Shown here: one piece after another, positions 49,419 through 60,651 of the stretch
Layout: each line of letters begins with the position of its first letter
Position numbering within the stretch: position 1 is the first letter of the stretch
Assembly (NCBI GenBank): GCA_903900335.1
Contig: CAIUMP010000004.1
Span: 1-64,000, forward strand
DNA length: 64,000 nt
From: an uncultured Ignavibacteriota bacterium
GTDB lineage: Bacteria; Bacteroidota; Ignavibacteria; Palsa-1295
Direction of reading: 5' to 3'
The notes under the pieces: generated by a model
Database searches by the model: none
What the model was told of the DNA's origin: nothing
Seen by the model: the letters and a program-made list of their open reading frames with translations, nothing else
Program-made: the position numbers and the translations under genes

Positions 49419-50612
49419 TTAGCGCGCAACCACCAGATGCTTTACTTCATGGCGCGCGCCACAATCATACGTGTACGTGTACATCCCGTTCGGCAGCGAC
49501 GACGCATCGACCGCTATCGAATACGTACCCGGCGGTTGCTCGGCATCCACAAGATTGCGAACAATCTCCCCAACAGAATTATACAAGCGGACACGAACCT
49601 GTGACGACGGCTCCTCTGTCCCGCCAATGTAGTACGTGATCTCCGTGCTGGTCGTTACAGGGTTCGGCGTATTCTGTCGGATGCTGTTCGAGGCCGAGCC
49701 GCTGTTCACAAAGACAGGGTTGCAATTGTCCTTTACGCGGACCAGCCCGTTCATCACACGCATGATCGGCTCGAATCCGTTGCTGAACTTACTGCTGTCC
49801 ACGCCGAGATAGGAAGAGTCGAGAACCTTAGCTAGGTTATTCACATGGAATTCCAACCGAAGCAAAACGCCCTTGCCTTTGAGCGCCCGTCCGCTCGAAC
49901 CTGCCGTCACGTTCAGATGTCCGGGAGTGAGTATATTATGAACGATGGACCAATCGGGTGAAGGAAGCAGATCCCCATTCGTCACATTGATGAGATCGAG
50001 AACGTTCTTGTTGTAACGGATCGTCTCATGGAAACTCCAGACCGAGTCCAACGTGCTATCCGGACTCGAAAGAAGATCCTGTGTAACGATGATGCGCGTC
50101 CCAGCGGCACCCCAGTAGTTTCGTGAGAACTTGAGTGTGTCGATCAGCGGGACGTGATCGTATCCAACCAAGTAAATGGTCTTCTGTCCTTGGTCTGTTG
50201 TGAACGTGAGATTCCCGACATGTTTGCCGCTAGGAGCGGAATGGGTTTGTGGTGAGAAGGTCACGAAGTAGGCCCGGACACTGTCCGGATCCAGGTTGTA
50301 GGGACCATTCGGGCCCTGGACGCTAAAATCCACATTGTTGGCAAGGCCCACTCCAATAATAGTTGAGATGGCGGTGCCGTAGTTCTTGATCGTCGAGCCG
50401 AGCGTCTTCGAGTCCTTCAGGACAACCGCGCCGAAATCGAGCGTGTCGGGTGAGAGCCGTGGATCGGATCCGACTGGCAATAGCGACGTTGCGCGGAGAA
50501 GCTGCGCGTTGGCCTCTGGAGTAATCGAGAGCGCAAAGCTCGCGCAGAGGGCATAGAGCACAATTTTGAAGGTAGGTGTCATTAGGTTTGCAACAGTGGT
50601 CGGACGCATCAC
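49419..50612 (-). CDS. Secreted protein with T9SS C-terminal sorting domain and choice-of-anchor-D-like region
   Basis: LDFGAVVLKDSKTLGSTIKNYGTAISTI; C-terminus NTPNPVTTSTEITYYI...VRVRLYNSVGEIVRNLVDAEQPPGTYSIAVDASSLPNGMYTYTYDCG..HEVKHLVVAR. Confidence 0.85.
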   Translation of the reverse strand: MMRPTTVANLMTPTFKIVLYALCASFALSITPEANAQLLRATSLLPVGSDPRLSPDTLDFGAVVLKDSKTLGSTIKNYGTAISTIIGVGLANNVDFSVQGPNGPYNLDPDSVRAYFVTFSPQTHSAPSGKHVGNLTFTTDQGQKTIYLVGYDHVPLIDTLKFSRNYWGAAGTRIIVTQDLLSSPDSTLDSVWSFHETIRYNKNVLDLINVTNGDLLPSPDWSIVHNILTPGHLNVTAGSSGRALKGKGVLLRLEFHVNNLAKVLDSSYLGVDSSKFSNGFEPIMRVMNGLVRVKDNCNPVFVNSGSASNSIRQNTPNPVTTSTEITYYIGGTEEPSSQVRVRLYNSVGEIVRNLVDAEQPPGTYSIAVDASSLPNGMYTYTYDCGARHEVKHLVVAR

Positions 50613-50772
50613 AGTTCTATAATGAAGATTGTGAGCCTTTCGTTTACCCCGTTCCTTTCCCGAGCTCTCTCCCGAACTGGGTGCCGGCCTTGCGCCCCAG
50701 CAAATCTCTGCAAACTAAACCGCACTCAACCGAAGTTTACGGGACTCCAAACATAGCGGCACTACCCAAAAT

Positions 50773-51360
50773 ATGAATATCATTCTCTTCGGACCTCCTG
50801 GCGCGGGCAAAGGCACACAAGCGACGCAGCTCGCTACCAACCACAATCTCCTTCACATTTCCACTGGAGACATCCTCCGCGCTGCTATTAAGGAAGGCAC
50901 GCCGCTCGGCATTGAGGCAAAGCATTATGTAGAGTCCGGTGGGCTCGTGCCGGATTCTGTCATCATCGGTCTCGTCCGCGAGGTATTGCAGGCCAATATC
51001 GGCCCCGACAGGGGATTCTTGCTCGATGGTTTTCCCCGCACTGTGGAGCAGGCCCGTGCGCTGGATACGCTATTCCGGGATATTGATATTAAGGACGTAC
51101 GTATTGTAATCCTCATCGCCCCTGAAGAGGAGCTTGTCGGGAGGATGCTCAAGCGAGGCGTGGAACTGGGCCGCAAGGACGACACAGAAGAGACCATCCG
51201 CCACCGCCTCGAAGTATATACTGCCCAGACCTCCCCCGTCCGCGCTTATTACGAGGAGACCCGCCAGGTCTCCGAGGTGGACGGATTGGGGAGGGTGGAA
51301 GAGGTGGCGGCCAGAATTGATAAGGCATTGCGGCAGTCACCTCCGGCACTGCATTGGTAA
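50773..51360 (+). CDS. adk: Adenylate kinase
   Basis: MNIILFGPPGAGKGTQATQLATNHNLLHISTGDILRAAIKEGTPLG, FLLDGFPRTVEQARALD, RLEVYTAQTSPVRAYYEE. Confidence 0.98.
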   Translation: MNIILFGPPGAGKGTQATQLATNHNLLHISTGDILRAAIKEGTPLGIEAKHYVESGGLVPDSVIIGLVREVLQANIGPDRGFLLDGFPRTVEQARALDTLFRDIDIKDVRIVILIAPEEELVGRMLKRGVELGRKDDTEETIRHRLEVYTAQTSPVRAYYEETRQVSEVDGLGRVEEVAARIDKALRQSPPALHW

Positions 51361-51531
51361 TGGAAATGATTCTCACTCTTTCTCACTTTTGTGACAATCT
51401 TTTTGCACTGCCTTTCGTTTTCCGCCCCGTTGGATGCGCCTCCCCGTTTGCACCAACACCAGGCTGCGCTGGAAATGGATCGTCATTTGTCAGGCGCACG
51501 TGGATACTGTAGGATGTAACATCTATAAAGA

Positions 51532-53190
51532 ATGAGCGAAACGCGAACTCAGGGTTCTGCTGGTGCCTCCACCACAGCGCCACTCACCCCCTCATTAGTC
51601 CTCGGAGTGCCGAAGGAGATCCGCGCAGGCGAGCGCCGCGTGGCAGCCACTCCGGAAACGGCCCTCCGTCTTCAAAAGCTTGGCTTCTCCGTGCTTGTCG
51701 AGTCCGGCGCTGGTGCGCTTGCGGATTTCGATGATGCCCGCTACGTTGCAGCCGGTTGCACCATTGCCAAGGATGCGAAGAGCCTTTGGGAAACCGCTGA
51801 CATCATCCTGAAGGTGCGCGCTCCAGAGGCCAACCCTGCTCTCGGCGGACAGGATGAGCTGGAACTCCTCGGCGAAGGCAAACTGCTCATTTCTTATCTC
51901 GCGCCTGCGCAAAACCCCGAGCTGCTTCAGCGCATTATGAAGCGCAAGGCCAATGCCATTGCCATTGACACCATCCCGCGCATTTCCCGCGCACAGAAGA
52001 TGGACGCGCTGTCATCCATGGCGAATATCTCCGGCTATCGCGCTATCATTGAGGCAGCAAATCTCTTCCCACGATTTTTCACCGGCCAGATCACTGCCGC
52101 CGGTAAAGTACCCCCCGGAAAGATTCTCGTGATCGGTGCCGGTGTTGCTGGTCTCGCCGCTATTGGCGCAGGACGTGCATTGGGTGCGATCGTCCGCGCT
52201 TTTGACGTCCGTCCTGCGGTCAAGGAGCAGATAAACAGCATGGGGGCTGAATTCCTCGAAGTCAAACTCGAAGAGAGCGGCGAAGGGGAGGGCGGATACG
52301 CGAAGGAGATGAGCAAGGAGTTCATCGAGGCCGAAATGGCTCTCTTTGCAGCACAGGCGAAAGATGTTGACATTATTGTCACCACTGCTCTCATTCCTGG
52401 TCGTCCGGCGCCGAAGCTTATTACCAAAGCAATGGTCGAGAGCATGACTCCAGGTTCCGTAATTGTCGATCTCGCAAGCGAGCAAGGTGGCAACTGCGAA
52501 CTCACAGTGCCCGGCACAGTTGTTAATCACAATGGCGTCTCTATCGTCGGTTACACAGATCTCCCGAGCCGAATGGCAACGCAGGCCAGCCAGCTCTATG
52601 GAATGAACCTCTATCATCTCCTCGATGATATGGGCGGTTCGGCGAAATTCCGCATTAACTTGGAAGATGAAGTAGTACGCGGTGCGCTCGTCGTGCACAA
52701 TGGCGAACTCACCTGGCCACCGCCCAAGCAAAAGGCCGCACCGGCACCTCCCCCAAAACCAGCGGTAGCTGCCGCACCGGTTCAGTCCTCCGCACCCTCG
52801 GGGCACGGACATGGGCACGGAAAGAAGAAGGAAGCGCCTCCGGCATCAATGGCCAGCCAGATTACCAAGGTTGCGGTAGCTGCTCTGGTGCTTGTGGGCC
52901 TCGCGCTTGGAGCGCCGCCATCCTTCCTGACACACTTTACGGTTTTCGTTCTTGCTGTCTTCGTAGGATGGCAAGTGATCTGGAATGTGACTCCCGCACT
53001 CCACACCCCGCTTATGAGCGTTACGAATGCAATTAGCGGAATCATCATCATCGGCGGTATGGTGCAGATCGGCGGCGACGCTCCGACCTCAGTCATGTGG
53101 CTCGGATTTGCTGCGATTCTGCTCGCTACTATCAATATCGCCGGCGGCTTCCTGGTTACCCAGCGAATGCTTAAGATGTTCAGACGCTAA
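51532..53190 (+). CDS. pntA: NAD(P) transhydrogenase subunit alpha
   Basis: [72 protein letters not shown], plus C-terminal membrane segment. Confidence 0.97.
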   Translation: MSETRTQGSAGASTTAPLTPSLVLGVPKEIRAGERRVAATPETALRLQKLGFSVLVESGAGALADFDDARYVAAGCTIAKDAKSLWETADIILKVRAPEANPALGGQDELELLGEGKLLISYLAPAQNPELLQRIMKRKANAIAIDTIPRISRAQKMDALSSMANISGYRAIIEAANLFPRFFTGQITAAGKVPPGKILVIGAGVAGLAAIGAGRALGAIVRAFDVRPAVKEQINSMGAEFLEVKLEESGEGEGGYAKEMSKEFIEAEMALFAAQAKDVDIIVTTALIPGRPAPKLITKAMVESMTPGSVIVDLASEQGGNCELTVPGTVVNHNGVSIVGYTDLPSRMATQASQLYGMNLYHLLDDMGGSAKFRINLEDEVVRGALVVHNGELTWPPPKQKAAPAPPPKPAVAAAPVQSSAPSGHGHGHGKKKEAPPASMASQITKVAVAALVLVGLALGAPPSFLTHFTVFVLAVFVGWQVIWNVTPALHTPLMSVTNAISGIIIIGGMVQIGGDAPTSVMWLGFAAILLATINIAGGFLVTQRMLKMFRR

Positions 53191-53223
53191 TCCTCCTCAC
53201 GCCCAGTAAAGCCCAGTACAAAT

Positions 53224-54648
53224 ATGGATCTCAGAATTAGTTTTGCGACTGTCAGCTATATAGCGGCGATCGCCCTCTTCATCCTCAGTCTCAGCGGTCT
53301 TTCGCAGCACGAGTCCTCCCGTCGTGGCAACACGATGGGTATCGTCGGCATGTTGCTGGCGATGATCGCCACCGCTGCGCTCGTTCCCATGGATGGCTAT
53401 CCTGCGCTCTTCGGTGCGCTGATTCCCGGAGCGCTGATCGGCAGTCTGCTCGCATCACGAGTGGCGATGACCTCGATGCCCGAGCTTGTTGCAATGCTCC
53501 ACAGCTTTGTCGGCATGGCCGCAGTCCTCGTCGGTATCAGCAATTATCTCGGACCGAATCATGGCCTCTCCGGCACCGAGCTCACGATCCACGATGTCGA
53601 GATCTACGTCGGCATCTTTATCGGCGCCCTGACCTTCACCGGCTCTGTGATGGCGTTCGGTAAGCTTAATGGCAAGATCAGCGGTAAGCCGCTCATGCTT
53701 CCGGGGCGCCACCTGCTCAACATTGCGATGATCATCGCGGTGGTCATCTTTGGTGTGATGTTCATGCAGAGCGCTCACACTGGCGGCGAGATGGCGCACG
53801 AAGGCCTGATGCCACTGCTTATCATGACAGGAATTGCTGGCGTGCTTGGCATCCACATGGTTATGGCCATCGGCGGCGCGGATATGCCGGTCGTGGTATC
53901 CATGCTGAATAGCTATTCTGGCTGGGCTGCTGCTGCTGCCGGCTTCATGCTTTCGAATGATCTTCTCATCGTAACTGGCGCTCTTGTCGGAAGCTCCGGC
54001 GCGATTCTTTCCTTCATCATGTGCCGCGCAATGAACCGCTCCTTTATTAGCGTTATCCTTGGTGGCTTTGGAACCGGTGAAGGAACAGCTCCCGCAATGA
54101 GCGCTGAACAGCAAGCAGGCACCTACACATCGGCTGAAGTCGATGAAGTGGCCGACATGCTGGAGACAGCAAAGAGTGTCATCATCGTCCCAGGTTACGG
54201 CGTTGCGGTCGCGCAGGCGCAGCACACGCTGGCTGAGATGGTAAAGCTTCTCCGTGCGAAGAATGTCAACGTCCGATTCGGAATTCACCCCGTTGCCGGA
54301 CGATTACCCGGACACATGAACGTGCTCCTTGCTGAAGCGAATGTCCCTTATGACATCGTCTTCGAGATGGACGAACTCAATCACGATTTCCCCACAACCG
54401 ACGTCGCTCTTGTCATTGGCGCGAACGACATCGTTAACCCAGCCGCACAGGAAGACCCGACGAGCCCCATCGCTGGAATGCCCGTGCTTGAGGTCTGGAA
54501 GGCGAAGATCGCCGTCGTCATGAAGCGCTCAATGGCTTCCGGTTACGCTGGCATTGACAATCCGCTCTTCTACAAAGAGAACACCCGCATGCTCTTCGGT
54601 GACGCAAAGAAGAATGTGGATGCTCTCGTTGCGAAGCTGAAGGGGTAG
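53224..54648 (+). CDS. pntB: NAD(P) transhydrogenase subunit beta
   Basis: [106 protein letters not shown]. Confidence 0.98.
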   Translation: MDLRISFATVSYIAAIALFILSLSGLSQHESSRRGNTMGIVGMLLAMIATAALVPMDGYPALFGALIPGALIGSLLASRVAMTSMPELVAMLHSFVGMAAVLVGISNYLGPNHGLSGTELTIHDVEIYVGIFIGALTFTGSVMAFGKLNGKISGKPLMLPGRHLLNIAMIIAVVIFGVMFMQSAHTGGEMAHEGLMPLLIMTGIAGVLGIHMVMAIGGADMPVVVSMLNSYSGWAAAAAGFMLSNDLLIVTGALVGSSGAILSFIMCRAMNRSFISVILGGFGTGEGTAPAMSAEQQAGTYTSAEVDEVADMLETAKSVIIVPGYGVAVAQAQHTLAEMVKLLRAKNVNVRFGIHPVAGRLPGHMNVLLAEANVPYDIVFEMDELNHDFPTTDVALVIGANDIVNPAAQEDPTSPIAGMPVLEVWKAKIAVVMKRSMASGYAGIDNPLFYKENTRMLFGDAKKNVDALVAKLKG

Positions 54649-54655
54649 CCAGAGG

Positions 54656-55138
54656 CTACTTCTTCGGCTGCTGCGGCAGCGAGTCAACGTTCACCATTGG
54701 TTTCTTGTGACCCTGGTGACAGGAGACGCAGGTGATCTCCTCGAATCCCCGCTCGATCTTCTGAAGATACTTCGCATTGATGTCCTTCGTCATCAGGATC
54801 ATCTTGCGCGCGTTCCGTTTCTCGTCTTTTGAATCCGAGACGAAATCCAGATCAGGCTTCTGCCCAGCAGGCGTCTCGTTCTCCACGTGACAGAATCCAC
54901 AGCGTACACCGAGCGATTTCGAATACGTGCGCATTGTATTTTGTAGATCTTCCGGGGATATCTTTTTTGGCAATACCTTCAAATTTTTCGGATGCTCGAA
55001 GAGCGCAAGCATCTTGCGCTGCTGTTCTGCCTTTGCCTCGGGAGTCTGGGAGGGAGTTTGCTGGGCGCTGAGGGGCGCGATCAATATGGTACCAATTGTC
55101 AGTGAAGCGAGAACCGTAACGACACTCTTCTTATTCAT
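54656..55138 (-). CDS. Small c-type cytochrome (two CxxCH motifs)
   Basis: MNKKSVVTVLASLTIGTILIAPLSAQ signal; VRCGFCHVENE and ITCVSCHQGHKKP. ORF track extends to 55609 but the signal peptide supports ~55138. Confidence 0.88.
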   Translation of the reverse strand: MNKKSVVTVLASLTIGTILIAPLSAQQTPSQTPEAKAEQQRKMLALFEHPKNLKVLPKKISPEDLQNTMRTYSKSLGVRCGFCHVENETPAGQKPDLDFVSDSKDEKRNARKMILMTKDINAKYLQKIERGFEEITCVSCHQGHKKPMVNVDSLPQQPKK

Positions 55139-55192
55139 CATAGCGTTGTTGAAAAATAGACCATTCATAATAAAGCGAGCAAAAGCAACAGC

Positions 55193-55798
55193 ATGGCAGG
55201 GAAGAGGAGTTCGGTGATAGAGGAAAATGTGCTTCGGCGATGTGGCTGGGTCTCGGCTGACGCGCTCTATATCAACTACCACGACACTGAGTGGGGCACC
55301 CCCGAGCACGATGATGCCAAACTCCTCGAAAAGCTCATTCTCGATGGCGCACAAGCCGGCCTGAGTTGGATCACGATTCTGCGTAAGCGCGATGGCTATC
55401 GAAGAGCATTTCACGGATTTGATGCGGAAAGGGTCTCTCGATATGGCAAACGGGATTTCGACCGATTGATAAAGGATGAGGGAATCGTCCGAAATAAGTT
55501 GAAGATACGTGCGGCTATCGGCAATGCCCAGGCATACCTGAAGCTGAAAGACGGAGGCGAAAGCTTCAACGACTTCATCTGGCAGTTCACTGGAGGCAAA
55601 ACTCTTCAAAACAGACGAGCTTCGCTGAAGGAAATCCCGACGAGCACGAAGGAATCAGAATTGCTGAGCAAGGAGCTAAAGCGCGCCGGATTCAAGTTTG
55701 TCGGCCCCACCATAATCTATGCGTTCATGCAAGCGATCGGCATGGTCAACGACCACACCTTGGATTGCTTCCGACACCCCGAATGTGGGGGACACTAA
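55193..55798 (+). CDS. tag: DNA-3-methyladenine glycosylase I
   Basis: RCGWVSADALYINYHDTEWGTPEHDDAKLLEKLILDGAQAGLSWITILRKRDGYRRAFHGFD...FKFVGPTIIYAFMQAIGMVNDH. Confidence 0.96.
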   Translation: MAGKRSSVIEENVLRRCGWVSADALYINYHDTEWGTPEHDDAKLLEKLILDGAQAGLSWITILRKRDGYRRAFHGFDAERVSRYGKRDFDRLIKDEGIVRNKLKIRAAIGNAQAYLKLKDGGESFNDFIWQFTGGKTLQNRRASLKEIPTSTKESELLSKELKRAGFKFVGPTIIYAFMQAIGMVNDHTLDCFRHPECGGH

Positions 55799-55855
55799 AG
55801 CGCGGCTGGAGTTGTATCACTGAAGGCAGAATAGTCATATCTATCTAATAGAGTT

Positions 55856-56290
55856 ATGAAATCTCACGCAAAACTTGGTGGTCTTCTCGCTGCTGCATTC
55901 TTGCTATTGCTCGGCTCGTGCAGAAGCACGCCGAGTACATCCGGAGGGACGGACACGACCGGCAACAACACTGGATTGACCTCTGCAATAGATGGCTCTG
56001 TGCTCCGCGGCCCCATCTCGCCAGTTAGCCGCCCAGGTGTTCCGAACGATGCGCCTCTTGCGGGAGCGACGATCTCCATTGCGCAGACGAACGCCGCTGC
56101 GAATCCAACGAATGTAGTGAGCGACACCGCCGGAAAATTCTACCTGAAGGTTTCTCCAGGCACTTATATGCTTACGCCGAACGGCTTTCCGAATAGTGTT
56201 TGGCCACGACCGCAAGCGCCAGTTACTATTCAAGTACCTGCAAATACGATCGTGAAAGACACGCTCAATTACGATACGGGCATTCGATAA
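55856..56290 (+). CDS. Lipoprotein with carboxypeptidase-regulatory-like domain
   Basis: LLLLGSCRS lipobox; GATISIAQTNAAANPTNVVSDTAGKFYLKVSPGTYMLTPN. Confidence 0.75.
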   Translation: MKSHAKLGGLLAAAFLLLLGSCRSTPSTSGGTDTTGNNTGLTSAIDGSVLRGPISPVSRPGVPNDAPLAGATISIAQTNAAANPTNVVSDTAGKFYLKVSPGTYMLTPNGFPNSVWPRPQAPVTIQVPANTIVKDTLNYDTGIR

Positions 56291-56369
56291 GGATCTTCCA
56301 GTTTTTAATAAAGCGGGCTTGGGATAGTCCGCTTTTCTTTTTTGCAACGCACACCTATATCCCGACACA

Positions 56370-57545
56370 TTGAATAAGACCATCCTCCTCCTCGGCTCCG
56401 GAGAACTCGGCAAGGAATTCGCCATCGCAGTTAAACGCCTCGGGCATCGGCTGATCGCCGTGGATTCCTACGACTACGCACCCGCGATGCAGGTCACACA
56501 CGAACGAGAGGTGATCGACATGCTCGATGGCGATGCGCTTGACCGTACTGTTTCGAAATACCAGCCGGACATCATCGTCCCCGAGATCGAAGCGATCCGC
56601 ACGGAGCGGTTCTACGACTACGAGAAGCAGGGCATCCAAGTCGTGCCCAGCGCACGTGCAGCGAACTTCACGATGAATCGCAAAGCCATACGTGATCTCG
56701 CATCGAAGGAGTTGGGCTTGAAGACGGCAAAGTATGCTTACGCCAAGACTCGTGAAGAGTTTGGCGAAGCAATTGCGAAGATCGGAATTCCCTGTGTTGT
56801 TAAGCCGCTAATGTCCTCGTCCGGTAAGGGACAATCCTACGTGCGAAATGTTGACGATGTCGATCATGCGTGGGAAGCTGGCATGACAAAAGGTCGTGGC
56901 AAAGAGAATGAAGTGATTGTAGAGGAGTTCATTCAATTCGATTCCGAGATCACGTTGTTAACCGTAACCCAGAAAAATGGCGTCACGCTCTTCTGTCCTC
57001 CCATCGGCCACCGACAAGAACGTGGCGATTACATGGAGAGCTGGCAACCAGCCACTATCAGCTCCGAGCATCTCGCGGAAGCGCAGCGCATGGCGGGTGC
57101 AGTGACAAAGTCGCTCACAGGGTTCGGTATCTGGGGTGTCGAATTCTTCCTGTCCGACACAAACGGCGTCTATTTCTCCGAACTCTCGCCGCGCCCACAT
57201 GACACCGGCATGGTTACACTGAGCGGATCACAAAACCTCACCGAATTCGAGCTTCATGCCCGCGCTGTGCTCGGCCTGCCAATACCCGAGATCACCCTCG
57301 AACGCACCGGCGCCAGCGCCGTCATCCTTGCTCCCGAGGCATCTGAATCTGAGCCGCAGTACACCGGAATTGAGGAGGCCTTAGCAATGCCTCGCGTGGA
57401 CATTCGCATCTTCGGCAAACCCACATCGCGAAAGTATCGACGCATGGGGGTGGCGCTTGCGCATGAGGTGATTGGCGCTTCGACGGACGGGGTGCGGGAG
57501 CGGGCGAAGGAGGCAGCTGGGAAGGTCAGTGTGATTGCAGGTTAA
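56370..57545 (+). CDS. purT: Formate-dependent phosphoribosylglycinamide formyltransferase
   Basis: [98 protein letters not shown]. Confidence 0.97.
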   Translation: MNKTILLLGSGELGKEFAIAVKRLGHRLIAVDSYDYAPAMQVTHEREVIDMLDGDALDRTVSKYQPDIIVPEIEAIRTERFYDYEKQGIQVVPSARAANFTMNRKAIRDLASKELGLKTAKYAYAKTREEFGEAIAKIGIPCVVKPLMSSSGKGQSYVRNVDDVDHAWEAGMTKGRGKENEVIVEEFIQFDSEITLLTVTQKNGVTLFCPPIGHRQERGDYMESWQPATISSEHLAEAQRMAGAVTKSLTGFGIWGVEFFLSDTNGVYFSELSPRPHDTGMVTLSGSQNLTEFELHARAVLGLPIPEITLERTGASAVILAPEASESEPQYTGIEEALAMPRVDIRIFGKPTSRKYRRMGVALAHEVIGASTDGVRERAKEAAGKVSVIAG

Positions 57546-58150
57546 ATGTCTTCGTGTGAAGTCTCGTCTTCGCCTGAATTTCGGAATTTAGCAATCCAAT
57601 CCTGTAGTTGCCATGGGCGCAATAGGAGCCACAGCCCAACGCCAAATTGGAAGAGCATTGGCAGGATTTGATCGAGTGTGAAGGTATGATACGCTCCCTC
57701 TGCAAAATACCCCTGCAATTCTCTGGTTATTTCGGGCAAGGCGTTTAGCACTTCGTGCAGTCCGAAAAGACCAAACGCAACCAATTCAATGGATTCAGCA
57801 GAAAGGGGTGTCTCGTAATATTCGATGATTTCTACTTTTGTTTCGACGGTGACCTCACCTTCGGAAATTTCGGGAGCTTTATCCTGGAGACTTGGAACCG
57901 CAAATATCTTTTTCATTAACCACTCGCTCTTACGCCATAGTAACGAGACGAAAAATAGCACTGCGGCAAAAACGAAGAGGGATAGGATTAGTCCTGTCGA
58001 ACCTTCCATCCTGCTCGCGCTGATAAACGAGCCTAGGCGTTCAATAAAATTAAAACTGAAATACAACGCAAATAGCCGAAATGCGAGAACAGTAAACTGG
58101 CGCTTGGTCATAGTTTTCAGGAAAAGTGCACCGTGCAAACATACGCACAT
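57542..58150 (-). CDS. Membrane protein, unknown function
   Basis: Several hydrophobic segments. Confidence 0.6.
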   Translation of the reverse strand: MCVCLHGALFLKTMTKRQFTVLAFRLFALYFSFNFIERLGSFISASRMEGSTGLILSLFVFAAVLFFVSLLWRKSEWLMKKIFAVPSLQDKAPEISEGEVTVETKVEIIEYYETPLSAESIELVAFGLFGLHEVLNALPEITRELQGYFAEGAYHTFTLDQILPMLFQFGVGLWLLLRPWQLQDWIAKFRNSGEDETSHEDI

Positions 58151-58186
58151 GTCGTCCGCGCCTCTTCATTTACTGCGAAGCATCAC

Positions 58187-58360
58187 TCAGCTTCCCAGCC
58201 AATAAGCGATCCCCGCGCACCACAGAAGCATGAACGTAATGAAGCCGAACCAGGCAAACACGAATAATTGCTGTTTTTCATACGGGGCGTCCTCTGGCAC
58301 GGCGGAGATACCGACTGCTGTATGAATTCCGCGGAAGAAACGAGCGAGTGCTGTGATCAT
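58187..58360 (-). CDS. 57-aa single-pass membrane protein (not in the ORF track)
   Basis: Read from the sequence: MITALARFFRGIHTAVGISAVPEDAPYEKQQLFVFAWFGFITFMLLWCAGIAYWLGS*; clean Met-to-stop frame. Confidence 0.5.
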   Translation of the reverse strand: MITALARFFRGIHTAVGISAVPEDAPYEKQQLFVFAWFGFITFMLLWCAGIAYWLGS

Positions 58361-58427
58361 TGAATAGGATACAAGTTACCGTTCAACTGCTGTTGTGCCT
58401 CGAAATTAATCGAATGAGAACTTATGC

Positions 58428-59426
58428 TCACACGCGGTCCCACAGGTCTGTGAGTTTATGGATGTGCCGACTAATATCGGAACGCTGCGCGACCTCGAAG
58501 CCTAACTCTCGCATCTCTGCGGGATACGGTTTAGAGAGAATCTCGATCGCCTCTTCAAGGGAAGTATACACAAAGCCCGCGCCGCCAACATATTCCGCCA
58601 CGTCTGGCCGAATGCCCGGAATGCAGACTCCCACGCCGGATGCTTGTGCTTCCGCCACACAAACTGGAAGCCCGAATGACTTGAACTTCGGATGCTCGTT
58701 AATAAAAAGCCATTCGTGACGCTTATATTCCGCGGGCATCAGGTCAGGCTGCACAGGGGAATGAATCTCTGTTGCACCGCCAAGCTGTGCGTTGAGATCA
58801 TGAAGCTGAGGAGTGCCGTATGCCAATGGGTAAAGTCGAAACTTCCTATCGATTCTTCTATCTGCGGCTACCTGAAGAAATTGCTCCATATTCTTTTTCG
58901 GAATCGCGGCTCCAACATTTAACACATCCTTCCCATTCGGCGATCGGTTCAGGAAATGCGACACATTCACTACTGGTGGCACTACATGGAATTTCTCCAT
59001 CGGAAGTCCCGCTTCGGCGAACCGTTGCTGAACGTACTGAAAGCCGAGAATTCCGAGACAGAGTTCGTGGTGCAGTGGCTTAATGGCATTCGTCACGTAG
59101 TCTGGAGGTGGTGGCGACCAGTAGGTGTCAAACGAGTGCGAGCGAAGGGTAAATGGGAGCCCTTTCTGGATCGCAATATTCGGGACCATCTCGTTCAGCC
59201 AGTGCGTGTGTAGAATGTCGGGCTTGAACTCGTCGATCGCTGCATAGGCCTCCTGGTAAGAAGTGATACGCCGAAAGGGGAAGGCATCATCATAGACAAG
59301 ATGCGCTGGCGAGGTGCTCAGAATACTAAGCTCATACCGCTCGCGAACGGCCTCTATCTCCGTGCGGATATAGGTCTCTGAGTGCTCGGGGTATTGCTGA
59401 AGGATATAGAGGATGCGTTTTGGCAT
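58428..59426 (-). CDS. Glycosyltransferase family 4
   Basis: ILYILQQYPEHSETYIRTEIEAV...DILHTHWLNEMVPNIAIQ...GLPVCVAEAQASGVGVCIPGIRPDVAEYVGGAGFVY. Confidence 0.85.
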   Translation of the reverse strand: MPKRILYILQQYPEHSETYIRTEIEAVRERYELSILSTSPAHLVYDDAFPFRRITSYQEAYAAIDEFKPDILHTHWLNEMVPNIAIQKGLPFTLRSHSFDTYWSPPPPDYVTNAIKPLHHELCLGILGFQYVQQRFAEAGLPMEKFHVVPPVVNVSHFLNRSPNGKDVLNVGAAIPKKNMEQFLQVAADRRIDRKFRLYPLAYGTPQLHDLNAQLGGATEIHSPVQPDLMPAEYKRHEWLFINEHPKFKSFGLPVCVAEAQASGVGVCIPGIRPDVAEYVGGAGFVYTSLEEAIEILSKPYPAEMRELGFEVAQRSDISRHIHKLTDLWDRV

Positions 59427-59545
59427 GATACCTATTCGAATGTGATAAATGGGGTTTTTCGGGATTCAACACAAATAAAGTAGCGACTTGCACGTAACAT
59501 GAGGTTGCGCCAATTTAGTGCGATGCTTGTCTCGAAAAGCACCGA

Positions 59546-59579
59546 TGCATAGTTATGCAACTTTTTGCATAACTATGCG
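59546..59579. promoter_or_regulatory. Putative ArgR operator: two ARG-box-like palindromes upstream of argC
   Basis: TGCATAGTTATGCA and TGCATAACTATGCG, centres 20 bp apart, ending ~11 bp before the argC GTG. Confidence 0.75.
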
Positions 59580-59590
59580 TTTACGCGTCC

Positions 59591-60610
59591 GTGAAGAAAT
59601 TACGGGCGGCAATATTCGGGGCATCGGGATACGCGGGCGGAGAGCTCGTGCGGATCCTGTCGCGGCATCCTTCGGTCAAACTGGAGCAGATGTTTGCGCA
59701 GTCTTCCGTTGGAGCGCTTGTGAGCGATCTGCATCCTTGGCATGATGAGGAGGGCCGAACGTTCGAAGCCTTCTCTGGTAGTGCAGAGACCGATGCAGAG
59801 ATTTGCTTTCTTGCCCTTCCTCACGGAGAAGCCATGGAAGTCGCTCCGGCCCTGCTCGAAGACGGGAAGATCGTTATTGATCTGAGCGGCGATCATCGCC
59901 TGATGGACACCGCCCTGTTTGAGCGGTATTACGGAAGGGCGCAGAAGTCGCCGGAGATCTTGTCGCAAGCCGTGTACGGACTTCCCGAGTGGTCGTTCGA
60001 AAAGATCAGTGCAGCGCGCTTCATTTCGAATCCTGGCTGTTACGCAACGAGTGCCATTCTCGCGCTCGCTCCGTTGCTTGTCGATGGGTTGATCGAACCA
60101 ACTTCGATCATCATCAACTCCATGTCTGGCGTTTCTGGCGCAGGTCGCAGGGCGGCGCTGGAGTACTCCTTCGCCGAAGTGAATGAAAACGTAAGATCGT
60201 ATCGCGTGGGCGATCACCAGCACACACCGGAGATCGAGACAGTGCTGGGTGGGCTGTCATCACAACCAGTGCAGGTCACGTTCATTCCGCACCTCATTCC
60301 GATCACACGCGGCATTTACACCACGATCGTCGCAAATGTGAAAGATGGAACCACAAAGGAAAAGCTGGAAATGTCCATTCACAATCAATACTTCAACAAG
60401 CCATTCGTGCGCTTCTCGCCCACGCGAATCCCAGAGATACGCCGTGTGGCTAGCACCAATTTCATCGACATCGGGCTCCGCTACCAACCGGAGCGCGGAC
60501 AGGTCATTGTCATCTCTTCCATAGACAATCTTATCAAGGGAGCTGCGGGGCAAGCTGTGCAGAACATGAACATCGTCTGCGGATTCAACGAGACCGAGGG
60601 ACTCGTATAA
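59591..60610 (+). CDS. argC: N-acetyl-gamma-glutamyl-phosphate reductase
   Basis: LRAAIFGASGYAGGELVRILSRHPSVKL, FLALPHGEAMEVAPALL, ISNPGCYATSAILALAPL, VSGAGR. Confidence 0.97.
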   Translation: MKKLRAAIFGASGYAGGELVRILSRHPSVKLEQMFAQSSVGALVSDLHPWHDEEGRTFEAFSGSAETDAEICFLALPHGEAMEVAPALLEDGKIVIDLSGDHRLMDTALFERYYGRAQKSPEILSQAVYGLPEWSFEKISAARFISNPGCYATSAILALAPLLVDGLIEPTSIIINSMSGVSGAGRRAALEYSFAEVNENVRSYRVGDHQHTPEIETVLGGLSSQPVQVTFIPHLIPITRGIYTTIVANVKDGTTKEKLEMSIHNQYFNKPFVRFSPTRIPEIRRVASTNFIDIGLRYQPERGQVIVISSIDNLIKGAAGQAVQNMNIVCGFNETEGLV

Positions 60611-60651
60611 ACACCGCACCTTTTTCCACCACTAGGACAACAACCATTGCT

